Assembly (NCBI RefSeq): GCF_000004195.4
Contig: NC_030683.2
Coordinates: 3,121,133 to 3,185,132 of the forward strand
Reading direction: 5' to 3'
DNA from: Xenopus tropicalis
Taxonomy: Eukaryota > Chordata > Amphibia > Anura > Pipidae
DNA length: 64,000 nt
The position numbers were made by a program, and so were the translations under genes. The notes under the pieces are model-generated. The model worked only from the letters and a program-made list of their open reading frames with translations, was not told the origin of the DNA and did no database searches. This document shows, in pieces, positions 24,670 to 36,660 of this stretch; position 1 is the stretch's first letter; each line of letters starts with the position of its first letter.

Positions 24670-25345
24670 TCTTCCACCTTACTTCCTGCTCAGGGGAGCT
24701 CTGTGTCCATCTCAGACTTTCTTCCCCCACTGAATTCTATGTTTCTATGGTAACTGGCCCACCTGGGTGCCCTTTCCCTTCCCAAGTGTCTGAGATTGGA
24801 TATAAAGGTTCCACCTTACTTCCTGCTCAGGGGAGCTCTGTGTCCATCTCAGACTTTCTTCCCCCACTGAATTCTATGTTTCTATGGTAACTGGCCCACC
24901 TGGGTGCCCTTTCCCTTCCCAAGTGTCTGAGATTGGATATAAAGGTTCCACCTTACTTCCTGCTCAGGGGAGCTCTGTGTCCATCTCAGACTTTCTTCCC
25001 CCACTGAATACTATGTTTCTATGGTACAGTTACCATCTGGGTGCCCCTTCCCCAGTGTCTGAAATTGCATATAAAGGTTCCACCTTACTTCCTGCTCAGG
25101 GGAGCTCTGAGTCCGTCTCAGACTTTCTTCCCCCCACTAAACTGTATTTTGCTAGGGTAACTGGGCCATCTGGGTGTTCCTTCCCTTCCCAAGTATTTGA
25201 GATTGGATATAAAGGTTCCACCTTACTTCCTGCTCAGTGGAGCTCTGAGTCCGTCTCAGACTTTCTTCCCCCACTAAATTCTATATTTCTATGGTAACTG
25301 GCCCACCTAGGTGCCTATTCCCTTCCCAAGTGCCTGAGATTGGAT
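24670..25345 (+). repeat. 137-bp tandem array, about 5 copies
   Basis: The unit contains ttccaccttacttcctgctc, ctcagactttcttcccccac and tctatggtaactggcccacc. Copy starts are near 24,672, 24,809, 24,946, 25,078 and 25,216. It is sandwiched between the two copies of the 259-bp duplicated segment. Confidence 0.9.
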
Positions 25346-25354
25346 GGCGGAGGC

Positions 25355-25613
25355 CTACAAACCCGGCGCATTATAATACAAAGAAATATCCGCCTTTCTT
25401 CCCTCGTTTATTGGGGAACAAATTAGGGAACGTGAGGGCTTCTGGGTGAGTGGCGGCTGAGACAAAACACCGGATTTAATCAGCCGCTGCCTTGATCAAT
25501 GGAACCCGGCTCCCTCCGACGCTTCTTACCGGGTTTTCAAAAAGGACGCAACCTACTTTCCTAATGACAATCCTGCGCCTCCCGCGGTGGGAACTGAGAG
25601 GGCGATACATTCA
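25355..25613 (+). repeat. 259-bp duplicated segment, copy 2
   Basis: This is the second copy of 24,241-24,499. The TCF-like motif of copy 1 is changed here to ATCAATGG (25,495-25,502). Confidence 0.9.
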
Positions 25614-25849
25614 CGTGCCTATTCCCTTCCCAAGTGTCTGAGATTGGATATAAAGGTTCTGTTGGGGAGGCCCTAGAAACCTTTTGTGCAGGGGGATCCG
25701 GGCCCACTTTATTATGCCCCGGGACCCAGGACAAAGATCTCATTGGTGGGGGGGGGGCTCCTCCTAAATTTATTTGGGTGAGTTTAGGTGCAAATGTCTG
25801 TTTCTTCTCCTAGATACTCCTGAAAGCTTAACCTGAAGACCATTTAAAG

Positions 25850-26240
25850 GGTTAGTTCACCTTTAAATTGATATTCTGAGACAATTTGCAATTGGTCTTC
25901 ATTTTTTATGGTTTTTCATAGGGACGCACTTTTTCTGAATCCTGCCCAAAAAGGCCGAACCTTGGCCAAATAACGAATCCTGGATTCCGTGCATCCCTAG
26001 TTTTTAGTTATTAAGCTTTTTGTCCATCAGCTCTCTGTTTATTATTTTAACCAGCTATCTGGTTGCTAGGGTCTTGTTTACCTTAGCAACTAGGCAGTGT
26101 TTTCAATGCAATATGAATAGAGGAGGGGCTGAATAGAAAGATAAGGAATAAAAAGTAACAATAACAATAAAACTGGAGCCTCACAGAGCAATAGGGTTTG
26201 GCTGCCGGGGTCAGTGACCCCCATTTGAAAGCTGCAAAGA
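25850..26240 (+). mobile_element. Interspersed MITE, full-length-like copy with a nested MITE
   Basis: It starts agggttagttcacctttaaa and includes attctgagacaatttgcaat, a ggttgcta/tagcaac stem and the palindrome ggggtcagtgacccc. Related copies are at 13,985-15,612 (reverse) and 58,740-59,165. It is interrupted by a small element at 25,919-25,999. Confidence 0.75.
25919..25999. mobile_element. 81-bp MITE nested in another MITE
   Basis: Terminal inverted repeats are tagggacgcac and gtgcatcccta (10 of 11 matching). The interior contains gaatcctg and ggattc pairs. A related right end (gtgcatcccta) occurs at 41,047. Confidence 0.7.
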
Positions 26241-26269
26241 GTCAGAAGAGAAAAGAATAGAGTAGATAG

Positions 26270-26935
26270 TGCAAAATTGGCAGATTTTTTGGTGAAAAGG
26301 GTGCAAAAATTCACTGTGGAAAAAATTGTTGCACGCCTCATTTTTTTGACACTCTTGACAATGTTCTGAGTTTTGCAAATTTTTTGCTGTTTTCCGAATT
26401 TTTCAAAAGTTTTGCTGCAGCGAAATGGGACAGATTCACTCATGCAGGTGGTGCACTGGTGCAGGGCCCTCCTGGCACGTCCCCTAACCCCCCCCCACAG
26501 GGTCCCCCACCCGTCGTCCTCCCCTGAGCGTGCGTACGTTTGATGCGTCAGGGGAGGAACAGTTGGGCAGGGGGGGGTGCTGGCAAGTTTCGGGTCTGGG
26601 CCACCGGGGCCCACCAGGATTTTTCCCGGCGGCCCAGTCCGACCCTGTCCATGTTTACAGGAGCTCAGTGGATGAAAGGCAAACAATGGGTAGTAATGGG
26701 CGGAAGTTCTCGCCAGGCATGAAGTCGCCACTAATTTCCTCGTTTCACCATTGGTGGATTTTTCCGTGAAATGGACGACAAAATTCGGCACAGAAAAAAT
26801 GTGCTTTTGTTGCGCTTAATTGTTATTATGTGAACGTCAAAAGAATGGCGCACACTCATTTTTTTTGCCGTTTCGCGAATCTTTTCCAAGATCCGCAAAG
26901 TGAAATAGGACGGATTCGCTGATCACTAGCCGTCG
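26270..26935. mobile_element. Diverged AT-rich MITE remnants with a nested GC-rich repeat
   Basis: Phrases such as gcagcgaaatgggacagatt and gacggattcgctgatcacta match the element cluster at 39.3-41.3 kb. A GC-rich block at 26,440-26,660 interrupts it. Reverse open frames here have no real coding features. Confidence 0.5.
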
Positions 26936-28039
26936 CATATGGAAGGGGTAAATAATAACCCCCTTATGCACAAAGGGGGGGACAGGTTGTCCTTTATTTT
27001 CAGTAGTTGGTGGGAAACTGCATTAACCAGATGACGGTTCTGGGGCCCCGGCGCCATCTGTCGAACCCACTATAGCTTTTAGCACAAACCCGCAGTCCTT
27101 TCACCCAGAGATATACGGTGGGGGGGGGGGGGGGGGGAATAAAAGGCCATTTGAATTCCATGCGATTCTCCAACACAAATGTATACATTCAGCCAACAAT
27201 GGGACTCAAAGCGCCGGCAGGTAGGGAGTGAGCGGAACCTGCAGGCAGCGCCAAGGTTAAGTGAGCAATAGGAGGCAGACAAAGAGGGGGCTTTGAATGG
27301 AGAGGAGGGTGGGGGGCAGGGCAGGTGTGGGGTAAGTGCCCCGGCGCATTGTTCTACCCCATGAACTAACACTCGGCCTCCTTTGTCGCAGGGATCTTTG
27401 ATTGAGAGCGCAGTTGCTTTCTGGAAAAAAAAACACGAGAGAGAGAAAAGGGAGAGTCGGGTGAAATAGAGTGTAAAAGGCTTTATTGGTGAATGGAGGC
27501 TCAGGCCTCTTGTAAATGCCATGGGGGGGGCGGCCCATGTGCACTAAGTAGCGCCGCACACAATGGCACACAATGGCGCCGAGGCTACGCCGGCAAAAGG
27601 CCCACTCGGGAGAGAATGAAGTTCAGCCGAAGGGGAAACAGGGAATAATAAGGGAAATCTCTCCAACTGCTTGTGTTTAATATATATATATATACAGTAT
27701 ATACATACCCCCCCCGGGGCTGTGTGCCCATAATAGGGGCAAATAGCTTTGGTGCCGCAGTCGTTTGTCTGGATTGCCCTTTGCTTTGTAGCACCGGGGA
27801 GATATAGGCTTATATTTGGCACTCTGTGATGTCACAATGAGACAGATATAACCCCCGCGTTACTGTCCGCTGCAGTAGCACAAACCCACCCCATATACCC
27901 CTTCCCTTTAGTAATATTGGCACCCATTATTATCATTGGCTTCTGGGCTGGTTATAGGCACCCCCCCATGTATTTATGTAACCCGCCTGGTTACACCTTC
28001 ATTAATATAGCACTAATAATGTATGTAGCTCTGTACAGC
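26936..28039. other. Unique-looking intergenic DNA with short low-complexity runs
   Basis: It contains a long G run (about 27,119-27,137), a ta run near 27,680 and a C run near 27,710. The reverse frame of 147 residues lacks recognisable features, so no gene is called. Confidence 0.4.
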
Positions 28040-29500
28040 AGAACAGTATTATCATATAAATGGCACCCCCCCTCACCCACATGGTACCCCTACCCCCCAA
28101 TATGATATATAAATGGCACCCCCCCTCACCCACATGGAGCCCCTACCCCCCAATATGATATATAAATGGCACCCCTACCCCCCAATATGATATATAAATG
28201 GCACCCCTACCCCCCACATGATATATAAATGGCACCCCTACCCCCCCACATGATATATAAATGACACCCCTACCCCCCATATGATATATAAATGGCACCC
28301 CTACCCCCCCACATATTATATAAAAGGCACCCCTACCCACCCATATGATATATAAATGGCACCCCTACCCCCCATATGATATATAAATGGCACCCCTACC
28401 CCCCACATGATATATAAATGACACCCCGACCCCCCCACATGATATATAAATGGCACCCCTACCCCCCACATATTATATAAAAGGCACCCCTACCCACCCA
28501 TATGATATATAAATGGCACCCCTACCCCCCATATGATATATAAATGGCACCCCTACCCCCACATAATATATAAATGGCACCCCTACCCCCATATGATATA
28601 TAAATGGCACCCCTACCCCCATATGATATATAAATGGCACCCTTACCCCCCATATGATATATAAATGGCACCCCTACCCCCCACATAATATATAAATGGC
28701 ACCCCTACCCCCCATATGATATATAAATGGCACCCTACCCCCATATGATATATAAATGGCACCCTACCCCCCACATGATATATAATGGTACCCCTACCCC
28801 CCCACATGATATATAAATGGTACCCCTACCCCCCCCACATGATATATAAATGGTACCCCTACCCCCCACATGATATATAAATGGCACCCCTACCCCCCCC
28901 CACATGATATATAAATGGTACCCCTACCCCCCACATGATATATAAATGGCACCCCTACCCCCCCCCCACATGATATATAAATGGTACCCCTACCCCCCAC
29001 ATGATATATAAATGGTACCCCTACCCCCACATGATATATAAATGGCACCCCTACCCCCCACATAATATATAAATGGCACCCCTACCCCCCACATGATATA
29101 TAAATGGCACCCCTACCCCCCCCACATAATATATAAATGGCACCCCTACCCCCATATGATATATAAATGGCACCCCTACCCCCCACATGATATATAAATG
29201 GCACCCCTACCCCCCCCACATGATATATAAATGGTACCCCTACCCCCCACATGATATATAAATGGCACCCCTACCCCCCCCACATGATATATAAATGGTA
29301 CCCCTACCCCCCACATGATATATAAATGGCACCCCTACCCCCCACATGATATATAAATGGTACCCCTACCCCCCACATGATATATAAATGGCACCCCTAC
29401 CCCCCCCCCACATGATATATAAATGGTACCCCTACCCCCCACATGATATATAAATGGCACCCCTACCCCCCATATGATATATGAATTGTACCCCTACCCC
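28040..29500 (+). repeat. 29-bp minisatellite array, about 50 copies
   Basis: Units read atgatatataaatggcaccc followed by ctacccccc, with a variable C run and variants catatg/cacatg/cataat and ggcacc/ggtacc. Variants form blocks: ggcacc with catatg on the left, alternating ggtacc and ggcacc with cacatg on the right. Confidence 0.95.
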
Positions 29501-30544
29501 CCCCCAAATGATTTTTAAACAGCATCTCTGGTCCCTATATTGTAAATTATTAAACTGAAATCACAGCCCCCAATTATCTGCACCCCCCTTTCCCTTTTGC
29601 GCTCCCCTTCTGTCCCCCCTTTTTCTCTCTAGGGCTCCTATATGTCCTGTTGTTCCCAGGATCGCTCGCTGCCCCCCAATGTCCCTAACACTTTGCCATT
29701 GGACACTAAATGTGATCGTTTTGGCATTTTACTGCCCATAGATTCGCCACATTAGGCTGATACCATGATCCCTGTGCATAAGGTGCATTATATTTAGTAT
29801 CTTTTTGTCAGGATCAAGTTCCCCTTTAAACAGAAGACCTTGCCTGTGCAGGCATTCAGACCTTCCGGTCTCCCCATAGTGACAGCCGTGACCCCTTGGA
29901 GCGAGGGTTTCCCTATGTGTTTTTACCCACAGAGACCGGGAGGGGCTTCTATTTCCACTTGGGCAGATTATGACCCTGGTTGACCCATGAAACTTAATCC
30001 CAGCATTCCAAGCACAATGGGGGGCTCCTGCTGGTCCTGATGCCAGAGCAGCTGTCCAATCAGGGGAGTGCTAACATTAACAGCTGCCGGGGCATCGGAA
30101 GTAAAGCGACAGGCCATTTAGTGCTGCGGCCCAAAGGCCAAACCATTCTGAGCTCCAGTTACAGTTTTATGAGCAGAGGCAGAACCTCTCCCAGGCCTGA
30201 TACAGACAAGTGCAACCCAACTGGGAACCATCTGTGCCCCGTGTTTTCCTTTTCCAGGGAGATGCAGAAGGGCTGTACATGCCAACCCCACAGGGCAGCC
30301 ATTGTCCCCCTGAGCAGGACCATATGCCAACATCTGGAGGCCGCATTAGCCCTTCCTGTATTTTGTATTGTTTTGCTGAATCTTCTGCTACTCTGTTATT
30401 GCCCAAGTTATGCTCCCACCATTAAGCTGACAGGGGGCAGTGCAAAAGCACATCGTAGGGATCAGCCCCAATGAGCAGCTGCACAACTCAGGGAATGTCA
30501 TCTATTTGCATTCTCCCAGAGTTGCCTAGGGTTGACTAGACTCC
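29501..30544. other. Unique-looking intergenic DNA
   Basis: No gene is supported. The 144-residue forward frame at 30,040-30,474 has no recognisable domain, and its reverse complement is also open. Confidence 0.4.
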
Positions 30545-31753
30545 CCTTGAGTCATTTACAGTCACCCAGAGTCATCTACAGTCACTCAGAGTCATCTACA
30601 GTCACCCAGAGTCATCTACAATCACTCAGAGTCATCTACAGTCACTCAGAGTCATCTACAGTCACCTAGAGTCATCTACAGTCAACTAGAGTCATCTACA
30701 GTCACCCAGAGTCATCTACAGTCACCCAGAGTCATCTACAGTCACCCAGAGTCATCTACAATCACCCAGAGTCATCTACAGTCACCCAGAGTTCATCTAC
30801 AGTCACCCAGAGTCATCTGCAGTCAACTAGAGTCATCTACAGTCACCCAGAGTCATCTACAGTCACTCAGAGTCATCTACAATCACCCAGAGTTATCTAC
30901 AGTCACCTAGAGTCATTTACAGTCACCCAGAGTCATCTACAGTCACTCAGAGTCATCTACAGTCACCCAGAGTCATCTACAATCACTCAGAGTCATCTAC
31001 AGTCACTCAGAGTCATCTACAGTCACCTAGAGTCATCTACAGTCAACTAGAGTCATCTACAGTCACCCAGAGTCATCTACAGTCACCCAGAGTCATCTAC
31101 AGTCACCCAGAGTCATCTACAATCACCCAGAGTCATCTACAGTCACCCAGAGTTCATCTACAGTCACCCAGAGTCATCTGCAGTCAACTAGAGTCATCTA
31201 CAGTCACCCAGAGTCATCTACAGTCACTCAGAGTCATCTACAATCACCTATAGTCATCTACAGTCGCCTAGAGTCATTTACAGTCACCCAGAGTCATCTA
31301 CAGTTGCCTAGAGTAATCTACAGTCACCCAGAGTCATCTACAGTCACCCAGAGTCATCTACAGTCACTCAGAGTCATCTACAATCACCTAGAGTCATCTA
31401 CAGTCACTCAGAGTCATCTACAATCACCTAGAGTCATCTACAATCAACTAGAGTCATCTACAGTCACCCAGAGTCATCTACAGTCACTCAGAGTCATCTA
31501 CAGTCACCCAGAGTCATCTACAGTCACCCAGAGTCATCTACAGTCACCCAGAGTCATCTACAGTCTCCTAGAGTCATCTACAGTCACCTAGAGTCATCTA
31601 CAGTCAACTAGAGTCATCTACAGTCAACTAGAGTCATCTACAGTCACCCAGAGTCATCTACAGTCACCCAGAGTCATCTACAGTCTCCTAGAGTCATCTA
31701 CAGTCACCCAGAGTCATCTACAGTCACTCAGAGTCATCTACAATCACCTAGAG
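30545..31753 (+). repeat. 20-bp satellite array, left part
   Basis: The unit is gtcatctacagtcacccaga with C/T and A/C variants. Rare variants recur every 361 bp (18 units plus one extra t), for example gagttcatc and catctgcagtcaact. This shows a higher-order duplication of 30,551-30,911 into 30,912-31,272. Confidence 0.96.
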
Positions 31754-32680
31754 CAGTGCTGTCCAACTTCTACGGTGCCGAGGGCCGGAATTTCTCTAGC
31801 ATACATGGTGGAGGGCCGCTAATGGAAGCCAGTTTTGACCACTCCCCTTTTTGAAACCACACCCACTTCAAACCACACCTATTTTATCACAATGGTGGTA
31901 GCATAGCAAAATCCCAAATGCTTGGTCCTTACTGTGGGGATATCAACCATCATTCATATGTGAAAGAATTATGTCATATTAAGATATACCCTTAAATTCC
32001 ATATGCCTCCTCCTCCCCTGTGGATAGCACAGCAACCCCCAGTACATAATTACACACCTTTGGGACCATTTAATGGCTATTTCCAACTGCTAACAAACTC
32101 CCACAACAAACCCCTGCCAGGTTCACCTCCCACAAGCAGCATAGGGCTGCCATACTCTGCCTGTCCTACCCTGCCTGTGTGTGCCATACTCTGCCTTCCC
32201 TATGCTGCCTCTGTGTGCCATACTCTGCCTGCCCTACCCTGCCTGTGTGTGCCATACTCTGCCTGCCCTACCCTGACTGTGTGTGCCATACTCTGCCTGC
32301 CCTACCCTTCCTGTGTGTGCCATACCCTCCCTGACCTATGCTGCCTGTGTGTGCCATACTCTACCTGCCCTATGCTGGCTGTATGTGCCATACTCTGCCT
32401 ACAGTACCTATGTCTGAGGTGTGAAGAAGTGAACAATGGGAGTGATTACAGTCTGAGCCTGAGGTGGGAACACTGCAGGGGGTGAATAATGCAGGTATTA
32501 AAAGGTGTGAAAAACACAGGGGATTACAATTTTAAACAATACAGGGGGATTACAGCCTGAATCTGAGGTGAGAACCATGCAGGGGGGCCACACATTTAAT
32601 GCTTACTCAAAGGTAATCCATCAAAGAAGCCAGACAGGTGGGGGGCCACACAGAGGGGGGTCGCCAGTTGGACAGCACTG
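31754..32680. mobile_element. hAT-type non-autonomous transposon inside the 20-bp satellite
   Basis: The 927-bp element has 15-bp perfect terminal inverted repeats (CAGTGCTGTCCAACT). It is flanked by an 8-bp target duplication acctagag (31,746-31,753 and 32,681-32,688), which is itself part of the satellite unit. An 8-bp duplication and CAG ends are hallmarks of the hAT superfamily. There is no transposase ORF, so it moved in trans. A 34-bp internal repeat (about 32,150-32,400) gives a spurious 160-residue open frame. Confidence 0.92.
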
Positions 32681-34470
32681 ACCTAGAGTCATCTACAGTC
32701 GCCTAGAGTCATTTACAGTCACCCAGAGTCATCTACAGTCACCCAGAGTCATCTACAGTCACTCAGAGTCATCTACAATCACCTAGAGTCATCTACAGTC
32801 AACTAGAGTCATCTACAGTCACCCAGAGTCATCTACAGTCACCCAGAGTCATCTACAGTCTCCTAGAGTCATCTACAGTCAACTAGAGTCATCTACAGTC
32901 AACTAGAGTCATCTACAGTCAACTAGAGTCATCTACAGTCACCCAGAGTCATCTACAGTCACCCAGAGTCATCTACAGTCTCCTAGAGTCATCTACAGTC
33001 ACCCAGAGTCATCTACAGTCACCCAGAGTCATCTACAGTTGCCTAGAGTCATCTACAGTCACCCAGAGTCATCTACAATCACCTGGAGTCATCTACAGTC
33101 GCCTAGAGTCATCTACAGTCAACTAGAGTCATCTACAGTCACCCAGAGTCATCTACAGTCAACTAGAGTCATCTACAGTCACCCAGGGTCATCTACAGTC
33201 ACTCAGAGTCATCTACAGTCACCCAGAGTCATCTACAGTCACCCAGAGTCATCTACAGTCACCTAGAGTCATCTACAGTCACCCAGAGTCATCTACAGTC
33301 AACTAGAGTCATCTACAGTCACCCAGAGTCATCTACAGTCACCCAGAGTCATCTACAGTCACCCAGAGTCATCTACAGTCAACTAGAGTCATCTACAGTC
33401 ACCCAGAGTCATCTACAGTCACCCAGAGTCATCTACAGTCACCCAGAGTCATCTACAGTCACCCAGAGTCATCTACAATCACCTAGAGTCATCTACAGTT
33501 GCCTAGAGTCATTTACAGTCACCCAGAGTCATCTACAGTCACCCAGAGTCATCTACAGTTGCCTAGAGTCATCTACAGTTGCCTAGAGTCATCTACAGTC
33601 TCCTAGAGTCATCTACAGTCACCCAGAGTCATCTACAGTAAACTAGAGTCATCTACAGTCACCCAGAGTCATCTACAGTCAACTAGAGTCATCTACAGTC
33701 ACCCAGAGTCATCTACAGTCACCCAGAGTCATCTACAATCACATAGAGTCATCTACAGTTGCCTAGAGTCATCTACAGCCACCTAGAGTCATCTACGGTC
33801 ACCCAGAGTCATCTACAGTCACCCAGAGTCATCTACAGTCACCCAGAGTAATCTACAGTCACCCAGAGTCATCTACAGTCAACTAGAGTCATCTACAGTC
33901 ACCCAGAGTCATCTACAGTCAACTAGAGTCATCTACAGTCACCCAGAGTCATCTACAGTCACCCAGAGTCATCTACAATCACCTAGAGTCATCTACAGTT
34001 GCCTAGAGTCATCTACAGCCACCTAGAGTCATCTACGGTCACCTAGAGTCATCTACAGTCACCCAGAGTCATCTACAGTCACCCAGAGTCATCTACAGTC
34101 ACCCAGAGTCATCTACAGTCAACTAGAGTCATCTACAGTCACCCAGAGTCATCTACAGTCAACTAGAGTCATCTACAGTCACCCAGAGTCATCTACAGTC
34201 ACCCAGAGTCATCTACAATCACCTAGAGTCATCTACAGTCGCCTAGAGTCATCTACAGTCGCCTAGAGTCATCTACAGCCACCTAGAGTCATCTACGGTC
34301 ATCTACAGTCACCCAGAGTCCTCTACAGTCACCCAGAGTCATCTACAGTCACCCAGAGTCATCTAAAGTCACCCAGAGTCATCTACAATCACCTACAATC
34401 ACGCAGGGTCATCTACAGTCACCTACAATCATGCAGAGTCATCGACAGTCGCCAAGAGTCATCTACAGTC
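32681..34470 (+). repeat. 20-bp satellite array, right part
   Basis: It continues the array split by the hAT element. Here a 240-bp (12-unit) higher-order period is visible through the rare phrases ctacagccacctagag and ctacggtc at about 33,775, 34,015 and 34,275. Beyond 34,390 the units decay (tacaatcacgcagggtc) and the array fades out near 34,600. Confidence 0.95.
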
Positions 34471-35482
34471 ACCTTGAGTTGCTTACAGTTGCCTACCGTC
34501 ATCTACAGTTGCCTAGAGCTGCAGAAACTTGCCTAAGGATTCCCAGACTTGCCTACAGTTATGAAGACTTGACCAGAGTGGCCTATAGTCACAGAATCCC
34601 CTGTGGTTGCCTCAGAGCTTAGTGATGTCATTTGTCACATGACTGAAACTTGTGTATTATAATATAGTACCCCCTGTTGTAAGGATATTAGAAGTCACTT
34701 TAGAGTTCCGTGACCTGAATAAAAGCCTTCAGCCCTCAGCCAGTTATATGGTGATGGAACTCCTCTGCATCCTTATATTTTACTGTAGGGGGTACATTAT
34801 AGACTATATACTGTGTATTGTGAATGGGGAAGAAAAGAAGATGGGGGGCTACTGAGACATCTTCATGGGCACAAACCTTACCTACTAAAGGCATTTGTCA
34901 TTATTGTGTATAGCCGTGACCTTGGTGGGTAAGTGGCCTCCTTCCCGGATTCTCTTTTCCCAGTGTCCCCTGCAGCAGGAATGGGGGGGGGGCACATTTT
35001 TGAGTGGAAAGACACTGATAATGGTGTTTCCCATTGTCCCTCGTTATCACAGAGATGGATGTTCGGGTCGTTCCTATATTTCTGCCCCTGTGTGGCCCCG
35101 GCACAATGGCGGTTTTGTGCGCCGCTCCCTGACACGGCGACTTCACCGGACTCCTCTCGCTCTGTCTCTTTTAAGTACCGTCTCAAAGCGAAACCCGCCG
35201 GCAAATTCTTCTCCAGCGCTGAAATGAGGCTCCGACCTCCTCTTCTCTGTGAGTCGCACAATAACGCACAGTGGGACGCGCCGCCGCCGACTCTCACGGG
35301 GAACAATGGGAACTGCGACCCCAGCGCCACGATAAGGAGCATTTGGGGGGGGGGGGGTCTTTTTTCAGAATGAGACCCAACATGGAGAAATAAAGTCCTT
35401 TTACCTGTGCGGCAGCGGCAACAGAAGAAAAGATGCATCTCTGATTGGGGGATTATGGGGGTACTCAGTATTTTTTATTTGT
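34471..35482. other. Decayed array edge and unique GC-rich DNA
   Basis: From 34,880 to 35,440 the sequence is GC-rich and unique, with open frames on both strands but no recognised protein. It could be conserved noncoding DNA, but nothing decisive is visible. Confidence 0.4.
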
Positions 35483-36052
35483 ATTTCTGTAGGGAAATGA
35501 GAGCAGGGCAGGCAGTAACCCTTCCAACACTTTCCCCTGTCTCTGCCCCTATATATTAGGTACCTACCTAGTGCTACCAACCCCTATTTCTGTAGGGAAA
35601 TGAGAGCAGGGCAGGCAGTAACCCTTCCAACACTTTCCCCTGTCTCTGCCCCTATATATTAGGTACCTACCTAGTGCTACCAACCCCTATTTCTGTAGGG
35701 AAATGAGAGCAGGGCAGGCAGTAACCCTTCCAACACTTTCCCCTGTCTCTGCCCCTATATATTAGGTACCTACCTAGTGCTACCAACCCCTATTTCTGTA
35801 GGGAAATGAGAGCAGGGCAGGCAGTAACCCTTCCAACACTTTCCCCCTGTCTCTGCCCCTATATATTAGGTACCTACCTAGTGCTACCAACCCCTATTTC
35901 TGTAGGGAAATGAGAGCAGGGCAGGCAGTAACCCTTCCAACACTTTCCCCTGTCTCTGCCCCTATATATTAGGTACCTACCTAGTGCTACCAACCCCTAT
36001 TTCTGTAGGGAAATGAGAGCAGGGCAGGCAGTAACCCTTCCAACACTTTCCC
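35483..36052 (+). repeat. 103-bp tandem array, about 5.5 copies
   Basis: The unit starts atttctgtagggaaatgaga and includes ggcaggcagtaacccttcca and attaggtacctacctagtgc. Copies are practically identical. The last copy breaks within aacactttccc and joins directly to a 19-bp array. Confidence 0.95.
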
Positions 36053-36330
36053 TAGTGTCTCCATCTTGCCCTACTGTCTCCATCTTGCCCTACTGTCCCC
36101 ATCTTGTCCTACTGTCTCCATCTTGCCCTACTGTCCCCATCTTGTCCTACTGTCTCCAACTTGTCCTACTGTCTCCATTTTGTCCTACTGTCTCCATCTT
36201 GCCCTACTGTCTCCATCTTGTCCTACTGTCTCCATCTTGCCCTACTGTCTCTATCTTGACCTATTGTCTCTGTCTTGTCCTACTGTCTCCATCTTGCTTT
36301 ATTGTCTCTGTCTTGTCCTTCTGTCTTGTA
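36053..36330 (-). repeat. 19-bp minisatellite array, reverse orientation, locus 2 of 3
   Basis: About 14 copies of ttgccctactgtctccatc, the reverse complement of the units at 0.5 and 57.1 kb. The right end degenerates (tgctttattgtctctgtc). Confidence 0.95.
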
Positions 36331-36388
36331 GGTCAAGAACAAGACCCCAGGACCAGGATACATAGAGAGACCGCAGAACAAGGTGGAG

Positions 36389-36660
36389 ACACACTGTTCC
36401 CTAAATATTCCCCATGTATTATGTTCTTGAAGTTCTGGGTTCTTAGGTTCCTTCTTCTGGAACCTGCTCCATACTAACAGTGTGTTGGCCCAGTCTGCAC
36501 AAAGTCCTACATCTCCTACACCTCTTCCTAGAATCCCACACACTGTTCCCTAAATATTCCCCATGTATTACGTTCTTGAAGTTCTAGTGTTAGGTTCTAG
36601 TTCGAGTATTAGGTTCCTTCTTCTGGAACCTGCCCCATACTAACAGTGTGTTGGCCCAGA
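36389..36660 (+). repeat. Two-copy tandem duplication, about 150 bp spacing
   Basis: cacactgttccctaaatatt, ccttcttctggaacctgc and ccatactaacagtgtgttgg occur at 36,389-36,490 and again at 36,538-36,658. Confidence 0.8.

Noticed and set aside
26090..26791. 233-residue reverse frame as a possible gene
   Set aside because: It crosses two MITE families and a GC-rich repeat. The translated sequence has no recognisable domain.
32003..32485. 160-residue frame inside the hAT element as a possible transposase
   Set aside because: Its main part is a 34-bp tandem repeat giving a Cys/Leu/Pro pattern. It has none of the hAT transposase features, and the element is too short to encode one.
30545..34470. 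20-bp direct repeats considered as a CRISPR-like array
   Set aside because: Units are contiguous with no unique spacers, in a vertebrate genome. This is a simple satellite.
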